Part shown: piece by piece, positions 34,366 to 42,893 of the stretch
How positions within the stretch are numbered: the stretch's first letter is position 1
Layout of the letters: every line of letters begins with the position of its first letter
Source of the DNA: Mycobacterium sp. AZCC_0083
GTDB lineage: Bacteria > Actinomycetota > Actinomycetes > Mycobacteriales > Mycobacteriaceae
Assembly: GCF_014202335.1 (NCBI RefSeq)
Contig: NZ_JACHGP010000009.1
Location: 124,001-188,000 of the forward strand
Length of the DNA stretch: 64,000 bases
Reading direction: 5' to 3'
The notes under the pieces: model-generated
Told to the model about the DNA's origin: nothing
Seen by the model: the letters and a program-made list of their open reading frames with translations, nothing else
The model's database searches: none
Program-made: the position numbers and the translations under genes

Positions 34366-35588
34366 CTGGTGGGTACTACCTCCTGTGCGGACCTCTTCAG
34401 CGCGGCTCTTGCCTTGGACCGAGCCCAGTCCTGCGCTTCGAGTACGTCTTCCACGGTAGCTGGTTCGGCAGCCCACTGGTCTGCGGCGTGCAGGACCTCA
34501 CCCACCGTTCCGACGATGGCCGGGAACCGGATGCGGCCCGCCAGGAACGCTGCAGCCGCCTCTTCGTTGGCGGCGTTGTAGACCGCGGTCAGGCAGCCAC
34601 CCCCGCGTCCGGCGTGCCTGGCCAGCGCGACGGCCGGGAACACGGCGTCGTCCAATGGTTCGAATTCCCAGGTCGAGGCCGTCGTGAAGTCACATGCCGA
34701 GGCCGCGCCTGCCACCCTGGCGGGCCAGCCGAGCGCCAGCGCGATGGGCAGTTTCATGTCCGGCGGGCTGGCCTGGGCGATGGTAGAGCCGTCGGTGAAG
34801 GTCACCATCGAGTGCACGATCGACTGCGGGTGCACCACGACGTCGATGCGGTCGTAGTCGATGCCGAACAGGAGGTGCGTCTCGATCAGCTCGAGGCCCT
34901 TGTTCACCAGCGACGCCGAGTTCAGCGTGTTCATCGGCCCCATCGACCAGGTGGGATGGGCACCGGCCTGTTTCGGGGTGACGTGCTCCAGGTCGGCCGC
35001 CGCCCAACCCCGGAACGGTCCACCCGATGCGGTGAGCACGATCTTGGCCACTTCGTCGGGTGTGCCGCCTCGCAGGCACTGCGCCATCGCGGAGTGCTCG
35101 GAGTCGACGGGCACGATCTGTCCTGGTGCAGCGGCCTTGAGCACCAGCGGACCACCCGCGACCAGTGACTCCTTGTTGGCCAGCGCCAGCCGGGCCCCGG
35201 ACCGCAGTGCGGCCAGCGTGGGCCGCAGGCCGAGCGCGCCGACCAGCGCGTTGAGCACGACGTCGGCCTCGGTCTCCTCGACGAGCCGGGTGACGGCGTC
35301 GGGTCCGGCGTACGTCACGTTCCCGATCCTGGCGGCGGCCGCCGGGTCGGCGACCGCGACGTTGGTGACGCCGGTCTGAGCCCGTTGGCGATCGAGCAGA
35401 TCGGCGTTGCCACCGCCTGCAGCCAGCCCGACGACCTCGAAGCGGTCCGGATTGGCGGCGATGACGTCGAGCGCCTGGGTGCCGATCGAACCGGTGCTCC
35501 CCAGAATCAGGACTCGCAAGCGCGCCGAAACTCCCGGGTCGCTTCGCTCCTGCCCTCCGGTACTCACCGACCCATTGTGCCGCGCCAT
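34362..35588 (-). CDS. dxr: 1-deoxy-D-xylulose 5-phosphate reductoisomerase
   Basis: NADPH-dependent second step of the MEP pathway. The NADPH loop VLILGSTGSIGTQALDV, the metal-binding VDSEHSA, SGGPFRGW, HPTWSMG, and NAANEEAAAAFL are all present. ATG 35588 (408 residues, AGAAGG just upstream but only 2 nt away) or GTG 35567 (401 residues) could be the start. The N-terminal codons fall in a REP-like sequence shared with the gntR start. Confidence 0.94.
   Translation of the reverse strand: MARHNGSVSTGGQERSDPGVSARLRVLILGSTGSIGTQALDVIAANPDRFEVVGLAAGGGNADLLDRQRAQTGVTNVAVADPAAAARIGNVTYAGPDAVTRLVEETEADVVLNALVGALGLRPTLAALRSGARLALANKESLVAGGPLVLKAAAPGQIVPVDSEHSAMAQCLRGGTPDEVAKIVLTASGGPFRGWAAADLEHVTPKQAGAHPTWSMGPMNTLNSASLVNKGLELIETHLLFGIDYDRIDVVVHPQSIVHSMVTFTDGSTIAQASPPDMKLPIALALGWPARVAGAASACDFTTASTWEFEPLDDAVFPAVALARHAGRGGGCLTAVYNAANEEAAAAFLAGRIRFPAIVGTVGEVLHAADQWAAEPATVEDVLEAQDWARSKARAALKRSAQEVVPTR
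35531..35562. repeat. REP-like sequence in the dxr start
   Basis: CTCCCGGGTCGCTTCGCTCCTGCCCTCCGG-type sequence; it shares CCCGGGTCGCT and CTGCCCTCCGG with 14993-15036. Short GC-rich repeats of this style are common in mycobacterial intergenic DNA. Confidence 0.5.
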
Positions 35589-35658
35589 GCCCTTCTCGAA
35601 CGAGTCCGAGTCCGTCAGGACCGAAATGTGACGCAAACATGACGTGCCGCCGTGGATG

Positions 35659-35685
35659 CCATCCGTGACCAGCGTCACCGCGAAT
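35659..35685 (+). promoter_or_regulatory. SigK-type promoter of the MPT83-like gene
   Basis: CCATCC (35659-35664), a 16-bp spacer, and CGAAT (35681-35685) match the pattern I recall for SigK promoters of mpt70/mpt83 in M. tuberculosis. The expected transcription start is near 35692, about 50 nt before the ATG at 35744. Confidence 0.65.
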
Positions 35686-35743
35686 GCCAGGTGTCACGGG
35701 CGACGGCACGCGTCGTCCCAAACACACACGGGAGTGATGACAC

Positions 35744-36412
35744 ATGATTTCAGTTCATCGAAGGGCGCTTACCGCGGCAGGCCTGAGCGCGGTCGCGCTC
35801 CTCGGCGTAGCCGCCTGTTCGAACGATTCCAAGCCGGAGGCCTCCAGCAGCAGCGCCGCCACCTCGTCGAGCGTGGCGATGACCACCCCAGCACCCACTG
35901 CCAAGGCCGACCTGGCCGCTGATCTCGTCGGCGCGAGTTGCGCCGCATACGCCGAGCAGGTCCCCAGCGGACCGGGTTCGGTCTCGGGCATGTCGATGGA
36001 CCCGGTCGCCACTGCGGCGTCGAACAACCCGATGCTGAAGACGCTGACCCAGGCAGTCTCCGGCAAGCTCAACCCCGGTGTGAATCTGGTCGACACCCTC
36101 AACGGCGGCGAGTTCACCGTGATCGCCCCGACCGATGACGCGTTCGCGAAGATCGACGCCGCGACGCTGGAGAAGCTCAAGACCGACGCCCCGTTGCTGA
36201 ACGGCATCCTGACCTACCACGTGATCCCCGGCCGGCTGAGTCCCGGGCAGGTCGCGGGCACGCACGAGACGGTCGAGGGTGGCAAGGTCACCGTCACCGG
36301 CGTCGGCGAGGCATTGAAGTTCGACGAGTCCGGGCTGGTGTGCGGCGGCGTCAAGACCGCCAACGCAACCGTGTACATGGTCGACACCGTGCTGATGCCA
36401 CCGGCCATGTGA
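35744..36412 (+). CDS. fasciclin-domain lipoprotein, MPT83/MPT70-like
   Basis: 222 residues. The signal peptide ends in the lipobox VAAC (Cys25), followed by a Ser/Thr/Ala-rich linker and a FAS1 domain with EFTVIAPTDDAFAKI and LTYHVIPGR. It is a secreted, lipid-anchored protein homologous to MPT83. The start ATG follows GGGAGTG. A SigK-type promoter lies upstream and dipZ downstream, as in the M. tuberculosis locus. Confidence 0.93.
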   Translation: MISVHRRALTAAGLSAVALLGVAACSNDSKPEASSSSAATSSSVAMTTPAPTAKADLAADLVGASCAAYAEQVPSGPGSVSGMSMDPVATAASNNPMLKTLTQAVSGKLNPGVNLVDTLNGGEFTVIAPTDDAFAKIDAATLEKLKTDAPLLNGILTYHVIPGRLSPGQVAGTHETVEGGKVTVTGVGEALKFDESGLVCGGVKTANATVYMVDTVLMPPAM

Positions 36413-36458
36413 ATCCCGCACACCACCAATGACATTGTGGTGACGTCGCTTTGAGCGA

Positions 36459-36480
36459 GGGCCCCGTCCACGCCGGGGTC
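36459..36480. terminator. possible weak hairpin between the fasciclin gene and dipZ
   Basis: GCCCCG and CGGGGTC can pair around a short loop. There is no T tract and the loop is close to the dipZ start, so it may be only an intercistronic stem. A second imperfect stem (CACCAC/GTGGTG) lies at 36421-36442. Confidence 0.3.
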
Positions 36481-36488
36481 TGCTACGA

Positions 36489-38228
36489 ATGGAAGCCATG
36501 ATCACACTGATCGCCGTCGGCTTCATCGGCGGGCTGATCACGGGAATCTCCCCGTGCATCCTGCCGGTGTTGCCGGTCATCTTCTTCTCCGGCACCCAGA
36601 GTGTCCGCGAGCCGGTCGGCGGTGGCGCAGTGGCGACCGAGGTGCGGCCGACACGGTCGCAGACTCTGCGGCCCTATCTGGTGATCGCAGGTCTGGTGCT
36701 GAGCTTCAGCGTCGTCACCCTGCTCGGTTCGGCACTGTTGTCGCTTCTGCACCTGCCCCAGGACGCCGTCCGCTGGGTGGCGCTCGTCGCGTTGGTGGCG
36801 ATCGGTCTCGGACTGATCTTCCCGCGCTTCGAAGCGCTGCTCGAGAAGCCGTTCGCCAAACTTCCGCAGAAGCAGTTCGGCAACGGCCGCAACGGTTTTG
36901 GCCTCGGCCTCGCACTCGGCGTCCTGTACGTGCCGTGTGCGGGTCCCGTGTTGGCAGCAATCGTCGTCGCGGGAGCGACCGGCACCATCGGCTTGAACAC
37001 CGTGGCGCTGACGCTGTCCTTCGCCGTTGGCGCCGCACTGCCGTTGTTGTTCTTCGCACTCGCGGGCCGCCGGGTCGCCGAACGGGTCGCCGCCTTCCGT
37101 AACCGCCAGCGCCAGATCCGCATCGCCGCAGGCGTCGTGACGATCCTTCTTGCGGTTGCGCTCGTCTTCAACCTGCCCGCAGTGCTGCAACGCGCCATCC
37201 CCGACTACACCAGCGCGCTGCAAGAGAAGGCCGGCGGTGAGGAACAGATCCAGAATCTGAACCTGGGTGGTCTGGTCAACGAGCAGAACGCTGCGCTGTC
37301 GAACTGCCCGCAAGGGGCAAGCGAGCCAGTGGATTGCGGCCCAGCGCCCGACATCAAGGGCATCACCAAGTGGCTCAACACCCCCGGCGGTGCCCGGATC
37401 GATCTGAAGTCGTTGCGCGGCAAGGTCGTTCTCATCGACTTCTGGGCCTACTCGTGCATCAACTGCCAACGCGCCATCCCCCATGTCACCGGGTGGTACG
37501 ACGCGTACAAGCACAAGGGACTCGAAGTCATCGGAGTGCACTCCCCCGAGTACGGATTCGAGAAGGTGGACACCAACGTCGCGAGCGGCGCCGCCGACCT
37601 GAACATCCACTACCCGATCGCCATGGACAACAACCTGTCCACGTGGACCAACTACCGCAACCGCTACTGGCCTGCCGAGTACCTCATCGACGCCAACGGC
37701 ACCGTCCGGCACATCAAGTTCGGTGAGGGCGACTACGACGTGACGGAAGGCCTGATCCGCCAACTACTTTCGGATGCGAACAAGGACGTCGACCTGCCGC
37801 CCGCGATCGACGGGACCGACACGACTCCGACCACCTCACTCACCCCGGAGACCTACTTCAGCGTCGGCAACGTCGCGAACTACGGCGGTGGGGGGACGTA
37901 CGACCAGGGCGAGGCCTCCTTCGATCTCCCGGGCCAACTCGCCGACGACTCGTTCGCGCTGAAGGGCCGCTGGGCACTGGACTACCAGGGCGCCACCGCC
38001 GCGGACGACGGCGCCACCATCGCCCTGAACTACCACGCCCGCAACGTCTTTCTGTTGGTTGGCGGCACCGGCAACGTGACGGTCACCCGCGACGGCAAGA
38101 CCACCGTGATCCCGGTCAGCGGTTCGCCGAACACGCACCAGATCGTCGCGGACGACAGCGCGGGGGCTGGCCACCTCGACGTCAGCCTCGGCAAGGGGCT
38201 TCAGGCGTTCTCGTTCACCTACGGCTGA
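36489..38228 (+). CDS. dipZ: DipZ: CcdA-type membrane reductase with extracytoplasmic thioredoxin domain
   Basis: Carries reducing equivalents across the membrane for extracytoplasmic thiol chemistry. The CcdA part (about 1-230) has ISPCILPVLPVIFF and LYVPCAGPV with the two transmembrane cysteines. The thioredoxin/TlpA domain has YSCINCQRAIPHV and the C-terminal domain is a beta-sandwich ending FSFTYG. The 579 residues lack the long N-terminal region annotated in M. tuberculosis DipZ. It follows the MPT83-like gene. The 3' end overlaps the convergent sigma gene by 10 bp. Confidence 0.92.
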   Translation: MEAMITLIAVGFIGGLITGISPCILPVLPVIFFSGTQSVREPVGGGAVATEVRPTRSQTLRPYLVIAGLVLSFSVVTLLGSALLSLLHLPQDAVRWVALVALVAIGLGLIFPRFEALLEKPFAKLPQKQFGNGRNGFGLGLALGVLYVPCAGPVLAAIVVAGATGTIGLNTVALTLSFAVGAALPLLFFALAGRRVAERVAAFRNRQRQIRIAAGVVTILLAVALVFNLPAVLQRAIPDYTSALQEKAGGEEQIQNLNLGGLVNEQNAALSNCPQGASEPVDCGPAPDIKGITKWLNTPGGARIDLKSLRGKVVLIDFWAYSCINCQRAIPHVTGWYDAYKHKGLEVIGVHSPEYGFEKVDTNVASGAADLNIHYPIAMDNNLSTWTNYRNRYWPAEYLIDANGTVRHIKFGEGDYDVTEGLIRQLLSDANKDVDLPPAIDGTDTTPTTSLTPETYFSVGNVANYGGGGTYDQGEASFDLPGQLADDSFALKGRWALDYQGATAADDGATIALNYHARNVFLLVGGTGNVTVTRDGKTTVIPVSGSPNTHQIVADDSAGAGHLDVSLGKGLQAFSFTYG

Positions 38229-39076
38229 CGGGCCGACGGATCGGCGGTGGCCTCGATCTTCATCACCTTCTCGTCGCGGATGGTCAGCACCACGACGGCG
38301 AAGAGCCGCCCCTTGTCGAACGCCAGCAGTACCGGCTCTCCGGCAGGGCCGCCGACGACGGTCGCACCAGGACCCAGGTAGCGCATCAGGTTCGCCGCGA
38401 CGGCCTGCGGCCCGTGGTTGACCTGCTGCGGCGGGGCGGGATCGCCGAGCACCGTGCCGACGCCCCAGACCGTGGGATCGAGAACCGACGCCAGCGTCTC
38501 GACGTCGCCGTTCGCGCATGCCGTGATGAAGATACTGGTGACACGTCGGTGATCGGTCCGCACGACGTCGGCCGCGTGGGGCGCGGCGTCGGCGAACTTG
38601 CCGCGGGCGCGGCGGGCCAGTTGTCGGCACGTGCCGGCCGGCCTGCCGACCGTCTCGGCGATCTCGTCGAACGGAACGGCGAACACGTCGTGCAGCACGA
38701 ACGCGACCCGCTCGCCTGGGGTGAGCCGTTGCAGCACCTCGAGCAGGGCGGTGTGCACCTGGTCGTCGAGGGTGACGCGGTCGGCGGGATCGTGTCCGTC
38801 GGGGACGTCGTGTTCGGGCCGTAGCACGGTCTCGAGCCGGACCCGGGCCGACCGGAGCTGATCCAGGCACAACCGCCCGGCGACGACGGTCAACCAGCCG
38901 CGGATGTCGTCGATCGCGGCCGGGTCGGCGCGGGACAGTCGAAGGAACGTCTCCTGTGCGACGTCCTCGGCGTCACCGACGTCGCCAAGCATCTGGTAGG
39001 CGAGATTCACCAGGTAGGGCCGGTGATCACGCCACGCCGCGGTGATGTCGCGTTCGGTGCTGGAGACATCGCTCAT
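38219..39076 (-). CDS. ECF sigma factor, ECF41/SigJ-like, with C-terminal SnoaL-type domain
   Basis: 285 residues. Sigma region 2 has LVNLAYQMLGDVGDAEDVAQETFLR and region 4 has LTPGERVAFVLHDVFAVPFDEIAETVGRPAGTCRQLARRAR. An NTF2/SnoaL-like domain (about 170-280) replaces a separate anti-sigma factor, as in the ECF41 group. The gene is divergent from an NmrA-like oxidoreductase, the usual kind of ECF41 partner, with matching promoter-like elements on both strands. The mRNA may be nearly leaderless. Confidence 0.88.
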   Translation of the reverse strand: MSDVSSTERDITAAWRDHRPYLVNLAYQMLGDVGDAEDVAQETFLRLSRADPAAIDDIRGWLTVVAGRLCLDQLRSARVRLETVLRPEHDVPDGHDPADRVTLDDQVHTALLEVLQRLTPGERVAFVLHDVFAVPFDEIAETVGRPAGTCRQLARRARGKFADAAPHAADVVRTDHRRVTSIFITACANGDVETLASVLDPTVWGVGTVLGDPAPPQQVNHGPQAVAANLMRYLGPGATVVGGPAGEPVLLAFDKGRLFAVVVLTIRDEKVMKIEATADPSARQP

Positions 39077-39084
39077 GCATGTAC

Positions 39085-39148
39085 GACGAATCAGCGACGC
39101 GAAAAGTTACAGCTCGGGGTTCGTAACTTTTCGCCGTGACCGCCCGTC
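39085..39148. promoter_or_regulatory. mirror-image pair of ECF-type promoters
   Basis: A perfect inverted repeat GCGAAAAGTTAC (39099-39110) / GTAACTTTTCGC (39123-39134) contains a -35-like GTAACTT on each strand. On both strands CGTC follows after exactly 15 bases: 39145-39148 on plus and 39088-39085 on minus. This implies one sigma factor, most likely the adjacent ECF41-like protein, transcribing itself and the NmrA-like gene. Confidence 0.62.
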
Positions 39149-39187
39149 CTTGATTGCAGGTATCCACTGCAACTCAAGGAGCGCACC

Positions 39188-40033
39188 ATGGCCCACCCAA
39201 CCGCAGTAGTCGTCACTGGGGCGACCGGCAACGTCGGCAGACCGCTGGTCACCGAACTCGCAGAAGCCGGCGTCGAAGTCAGGGCGGTCACCCGCCAGGC
39301 CGACGCAGGCTTCCCGCCCGGCGTCACGACGTTCGACTCCGCGATCGCAGCCCTGCCAGGCGCCGATGCGGTGTTCCTCAACTCGCGCGCGCTTGGAGAC
39401 GAGTTGGCCGCAACGGTCGACGCGGCCCGCCCTGCAGGGGTGACGCGACTGGTCGCGCTGTCCGCCATCAACGCCGACGACGAGTTCTCCCGCCAGCCGT
39501 CCCGCTTCCGGGGCGACCGCAACAAGGAGGTCGATCAACTCGCCGCCGAGTCGGGCCTGGAATGGGTCAGCCTGCGCCCCACGGTGTTCGCCACGAACTT
39601 CGCAGGCATGTGGGCGCCTCAGATCCGGGCTGGTGACGTGGTCGGCGGCCCGTACGCGTCGGCGTCCACCGCGGTGATCGCCGACCCCGACATCGCCGCC
39701 GTCGCCGCGCACGCCCTGCTGACCGATGACCTGTTGGGCAAACGGGTGCCGCTGACCGGACCGGAGGCGCTCACCAACGTCCAGCTGGTCGAGGCCATCG
39801 GCACCGTGTTGCGCCGTCCGCTGCGCTATCAGGAGGTGCCGCCGGAACTGGTCAGGCAGCGCTTCATCGCCATCGGTTTCGGGGCCGATTTCGCGGACGC
39901 GTACATGGCGCTGCTTGCCGAGACCGTCGACCGGCCCGCGTTGGTGACCCATGACGTGGAGAAGATCCTCGACCGGCCTGCCACCTCGTTCGCGCAGTGG
40001 GTGTCCGATCATCGCAGCCGGTTCGCCGATTAA
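39188..40033 (+). CDS. NmrA-like NAD(P)-binding protein
   Basis: 281 residues of the atypical SDR/NmrA family. The dinucleotide loop VVVTGATGNVGRPLV is at about 7-21. FLNSRALGDE, LSAINADDEFS and LRPTVFATNF follow. The role may be redox sensing or quinone reduction. AAGGAG lies before the ATG. It is the likely target of the divergent ECF41-like sigma factor, and the nitroreductase-like gene follows after 15 bp. Confidence 0.85.
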   Translation: MAHPTAVVVTGATGNVGRPLVTELAEAGVEVRAVTRQADAGFPPGVTTFDSAIAALPGADAVFLNSRALGDELAATVDAARPAGVTRLVALSAINADDEFSRQPSRFRGDRNKEVDQLAAESGLEWVSLRPTVFATNFAGMWAPQIRAGDVVGGPYASASTAVIADPDIAAVAAHALLTDDLLGKRVPLTGPEALTNVQLVEAIGTVLRRPLRYQEVPPELVRQRFIAIGFGADFADAYMALLAETVDRPALVTHDVEKILDRPATSFAQWVSDHRSRFAD

Positions 40034-40048
40034 TAAGGGAGACAAGCC

Positions 40049-40489
40049 ATGTCCGAACCCAAACCACCGCGGTGGCTTAAGCCGATGAACAAGTTGATGA
40101 TCGCCATGCAGCGACTGGGCGTGCAGACTGGGCCCGCGATGGTGCTGACGGTGCCAGGCCGCAAGTCCGGCCAGCCGCGCAGCACACCAATGACGCCGTT
40201 CGACCACGACGGCGGTCTGTACACCGTGGCGGGCTTTCCCGGTGCCGACTGGGCGGCCAACGCCCGCGCGGCCGGCGTCGGCACGCTCACCAGCGGCCGC
40301 CGGTCGCGTCAGGTCAGGATCGTTACGCTGTCCCCCGACGAATCCCGGCCCGTACTAAGGGCATTCGCGATCAAGGTGCCGGTCGGCGTCGGGTTCGCCA
40401 AGCGCAGCGGGCTGGTCGTCGATGGCACGCCCGACGAGTTCGAGGAGCTGGCGGGACGATTGGCGGTGTTCCGGTTCGATCCGGTGTGA
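40049..40489 (+). CDS. F420-dependent nitroreductase family protein (Ddn/DUF385)
   Basis: 146 residues of the deazaflavin-dependent split-barrel family typical of mycobacteria. TVPGRKSGQPRSTPMTPF is the diagnostic cofactor-phosphate-binding region, followed by YTVAGFPGADW. The substrate is unknown. AGGGAGA precedes the ATG. It is probably co-transcribed with the NmrA-like gene and ends 3 bp before the convergent SDR stop. Confidence 0.85.
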   Translation: MSEPKPPRWLKPMNKLMIAMQRLGVQTGPAMVLTVPGRKSGQPRSTPMTPFDHDGGLYTVAGFPGADWAANARAAGVGTLTSGRRSRQVRIVTLSPDESRPVLRAFAIKVPVGVGFAKRSGLVVDGTPDEFEELAGRLAVFRFDPV

Positions 40490-40492
40490 CCG

Positions 40493-41164
40493 TCAGACGG
40501 TCGCCACCGTGCCGCCGTCGACGACGATGTCTGCGCCGACTACCGACGATGCGGAGTCAGACACCAGGAATCCGATCACCTCGGCGATCTCCTCCGGTCG
40601 CGCGGGGCGTCCCAAGGGAATTCCGCCGAGCGAGTCCATCAGCGTCTGCAGCGCGGTGGCCGCGTCGGTGCCTCCCGCGGCGGCGATCCGCTCGACGAGT
40701 GCATCGGCCGCGCTGGTCTGGATGAAGCCTGGCGATACGGTGTTGACCCGAATCCCCTTCGGCGCCAACTCGTTGGCAAGCCCCTTGCTGTAGGCGCGAA
40801 GGGCCGCCTTGGCCGCGGCGTAACCGAGGGTGCCGTCGTACAGCGGCATCCGGCTCTGGATGGATCCGACGTGCACGATCGCGCCGGAGCCGGCCGCGAT
40901 CATGGCGGGCACCAAAGCACGGTCGAGTCGGGCCGCGCCGAGCAGGTTGAGCTGCAGCTCGTCGAGCCAGTGCTGGTCGGTCAGCGCTGCGAATCCGCCT
41001 GCGGGCGACGCTGATCCGCCTGCGACGTGAACCAGGATCTGCGCGCCACCGAGCCCGGCCACGTGTTCCGCGACGGTCCTGGTCCCGTCGACCGTGGTGA
41101 TGTCGGCGGCGCCGGCACCCTTGCTCCCCCCGGTGATCACGGCCCGGCGGCCGTCGAGCGTCAT
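40493..41164 (-). CDS. short-chain dehydrogenase with an internal deletion in the Rossmann half
   Basis: 223 residues against about 260 for relatives. The sequence runs VITGGSKGAGAADITTVDG: the glycine-rich loop joins directly to the region that normally follows beta-strand 3, so about 40 residues (beta-2, alpha-2) seem missing in frame. The catalytic part is intact (VGSIQS, YAAAKAAL, NTVSPGF). The start ATG at 41164 overlaps the MerR stop (TGATG). NAD(P) binding is likely impaired. Confidence 0.75.
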   Translation of the reverse strand: MTLDGRRAVITGGSKGAGAADITTVDGTRTVAEHVAGLGGAQILVHVAGGSASPAGGFAALTDQHWLDELQLNLLGAARLDRALVPAMIAAGSGAIVHVGSIQSRMPLYDGTLGYAAAKAALRAYSKGLANELAPKGIRVNTVSPGFIQTSAADALVERIAAAGGTDAATALQTLMDSLGGIPLGRPARPEEIAEVIGFLVSDSASSVVGADIVVDGGTVATV

Positions 41165-41994
41165 CACGCCACCCCGCCCCGGTCGGACCGGAAGATGGGC
41201 CAGCACAGGTCGGTCTCCCACCGCGACGAGTCGTCGGTGTCCCAGGCGAAACGCGGGTAGTACTCGCGCAGGGGTCCGTCGACGCTGATCTCGTGTCGGG
41301 TCGCGTACTCGCCGAGTGCGCTGTAGGCGAGGTCGACGTCGTCGTGCTGACCATGGTGGCGTACCACGACGAGTTCTGCTGCCGGCACGGTGAATTCGCT
41401 CGCTCGCCCGACCGCCCGGACGTTGCCTGCCACGGGAATGAACATCGTGACCGGGCCGCGGTCACGGGCGAAGACATCGAACCCGAACAGCCCGCCGGGT
41501 GGGCCGGTCGCGGCCAGGCCCTGCGTCCGTACCGCGTCCCGCAATTCGGTGATCGCGCCCTCCCACCAGGTGACCAGGTCGTCACGGTCGACGTCGGCGT
41601 GCACCGCGATCGACGGCACGGCGGGCACGCTGCGGTGCTGAAGTGCGGCTGCGTCCGTCGGCCTGTCGAGGATGTCGCGCAGCGCCTTGACGGCGTCGCG
41701 GGTCTCTGCCAGCTGGGCCTCCAGGCGGCCGAGGTGGGCGCTGATCATGGCGTTGCGGTCGTCGGGGTCGGCGGCCAGGACCGAGCGCACCTCGGGGATC
41801 GGCATGTCGAGGCCCCGCAGGCGGCGCACCACCTGCGCGGTGCGCACCTGATCGTGCGAGTAGTAGCGGTAGCCGGTGGCCGGGTCGACGTGGTGCGGTT
41901 CGACCAATCCGACGTCGTGGTAGTGCCGCAGCGTCTTGACGGTCAACTGCGTCATCCGGGAGAAGTCACCGATAGAGAGAACGCCAGCTGGCAT
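41164..41994 (-). CDS. MerR-family regulator with GyrI-like effector domain
   Basis: 276 residues. The N-terminal MerR helix-turn-helix has SIGDFSRMTQLTVKTLRHYHDVGLV, followed by a coiled coil (about 80-115) and a GyrI/AraC-effector-like domain (about 120-270) that commonly binds hydrophobic ligands. It is coupled to the SDR by a TGATG overlap and probably controls it. A dyad promoter element lies just upstream. Confidence 0.87.
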   Translation of the reverse strand: MPAGVLSIGDFSRMTQLTVKTLRHYHDVGLVEPHHVDPATGYRYYSHDQVRTAQVVRRLRGLDMPIPEVRSVLAADPDDRNAMISAHLGRLEAQLAETRDAVKALRDILDRPTDAAALQHRSVPAVPSIAVHADVDRDDLVTWWEGAITELRDAVRTQGLAATGPPGGLFGFDVFARDRGPVTMFIPVAGNVRAVGRASEFTVPAAELVVVRHHGQHDDVDLAYSALGEYATRHEISVDGPLREYYPRFAWDTDDSSRWETDLCWPIFRSDRGGVA

Positions 41995-42010
41995 GTAGCC
42001 AGTCTGGCGT

Positions 42011-42025
42011 CTCCTCCTACGGGAG
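42011..42025 (-). promoter_or_regulatory. candidate MerR operator
   Basis: CTCCTCCTACGGGAG has an outer CTCC/GGAG dyad and lies 17 bp upstream of the merR start, resembling the spacer dyads of MerR-controlled promoters. It sits between merR and the DUF4097 stop, so autoregulation is the simplest reading. Confidence 0.4.
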
Positions 42026-42038
42026 GGTCAAGCGCCTC

Positions 42039-42851
42039 TCAGGCGCGGCTGGCCGAGTCAACGGTCGACCGGCGCACGGCGATGTCGCCGGAACCGGTGC
42101 GGACGTGTACGAGCAGGGTTTCGTCGCCGTCGGCGGGACCGTCGGCGGAGTTGAGTCCGTTGCTGACCGTGCCGGACCGGGTCTTCAGGTTCAGTTGGGC
42201 TGCAGTGCCCTCGGCGATGTCGACTCGGATGTCGCCGCTGCTGGACTGTGTCGAGACGGCGCCGGCGACCGCCCTGTCGATGGTGACGGACCCGGAAGCC
42301 GTCCGCGACTTCGCATCTCCCCGTAGCTCGCCGACCACGAGCGATCCGCTCGCCGCCTGGAACAGCAGGTTGCCGTGGAGTTCGCCGATCCTGGTGTCAC
42401 CCGAGGCCGTCGAGATCGACGCCGAGCCCGCCACGTTGGTCACCTCGATGTCGCCGGATGCGCTGTCCGCCTTCACACTTCCGGTGACGGTGTCCATCAC
42501 CACGTGTCCGCTCGCCGTCGCGAGTTTGCAGTCGGCGAGGCTGCCGTCGACGTGCACGTCGGCGGAGGCCGACGATGCGTCGAGCCGGGACCCCGATGGC
42601 AACGCGATGTGGAGGTCGACCGCGCCGCCGCGGCCCAGCTGAATGAATCGCCTGCCTGCCGTGACCTTCAACGTGCCGTTGTTGAAGTCGACGCGCGTCT
42701 GCTCGGCGATCCGCACGTCCGATGGCTTATTCGGGTCGCGGGGCTGGACGTCGACGACGGTGTCGTCGCGGTCGGCCGCGGTGAGGCGAACCGTTCCGGC
42801 GACGACCTCGACGACGGCCGTGATGGGCTTGGGTGTCTGGAACGTGGACAT
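42039..42851 (-). CDS. DUF4097 beta-helix repeat protein
   Basis: 270 residues with repeated SASGDIEV, STASGDTRI, AASGSLVV, TASGSVTI and SSSGDIRV segments, the right-handed beta-helix pattern of DUF4097/adhesin-like proteins. No signal peptide or membrane helix is visible, so it is probably cytoplasmic. It is 42 bp downstream of a ribbon-helix-helix gene, a common pairing. The function is unknown. Confidence 0.85.
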   Translation of the reverse strand: MSTFQTPKPITAVVEVVAGTVRLTAADRDDTVVDVQPRDPNKPSDVRIAEQTRVDFNNGTLKVTAGRRFIQLGRGGAVDLHIALPSGSRLDASSASADVHVDGSLADCKLATASGHVVMDTVTGSVKADSASGDIEVTNVAGSASISTASGDTRIGELHGNLLFQAASGSLVVGELRGDAKSRTASGSVTIDRAVAGAVSTQSSSGDIRVDIAEGTAAQLNLKTRSGTVSNGLNSADGPADGDETLLVHVRTGSGDIAVRRSTVDSASRA

Positions 42852-42893
42852 CGCTATATCTCCTCTGTTGTTGATGGATGAGCGGTTGTTGGC

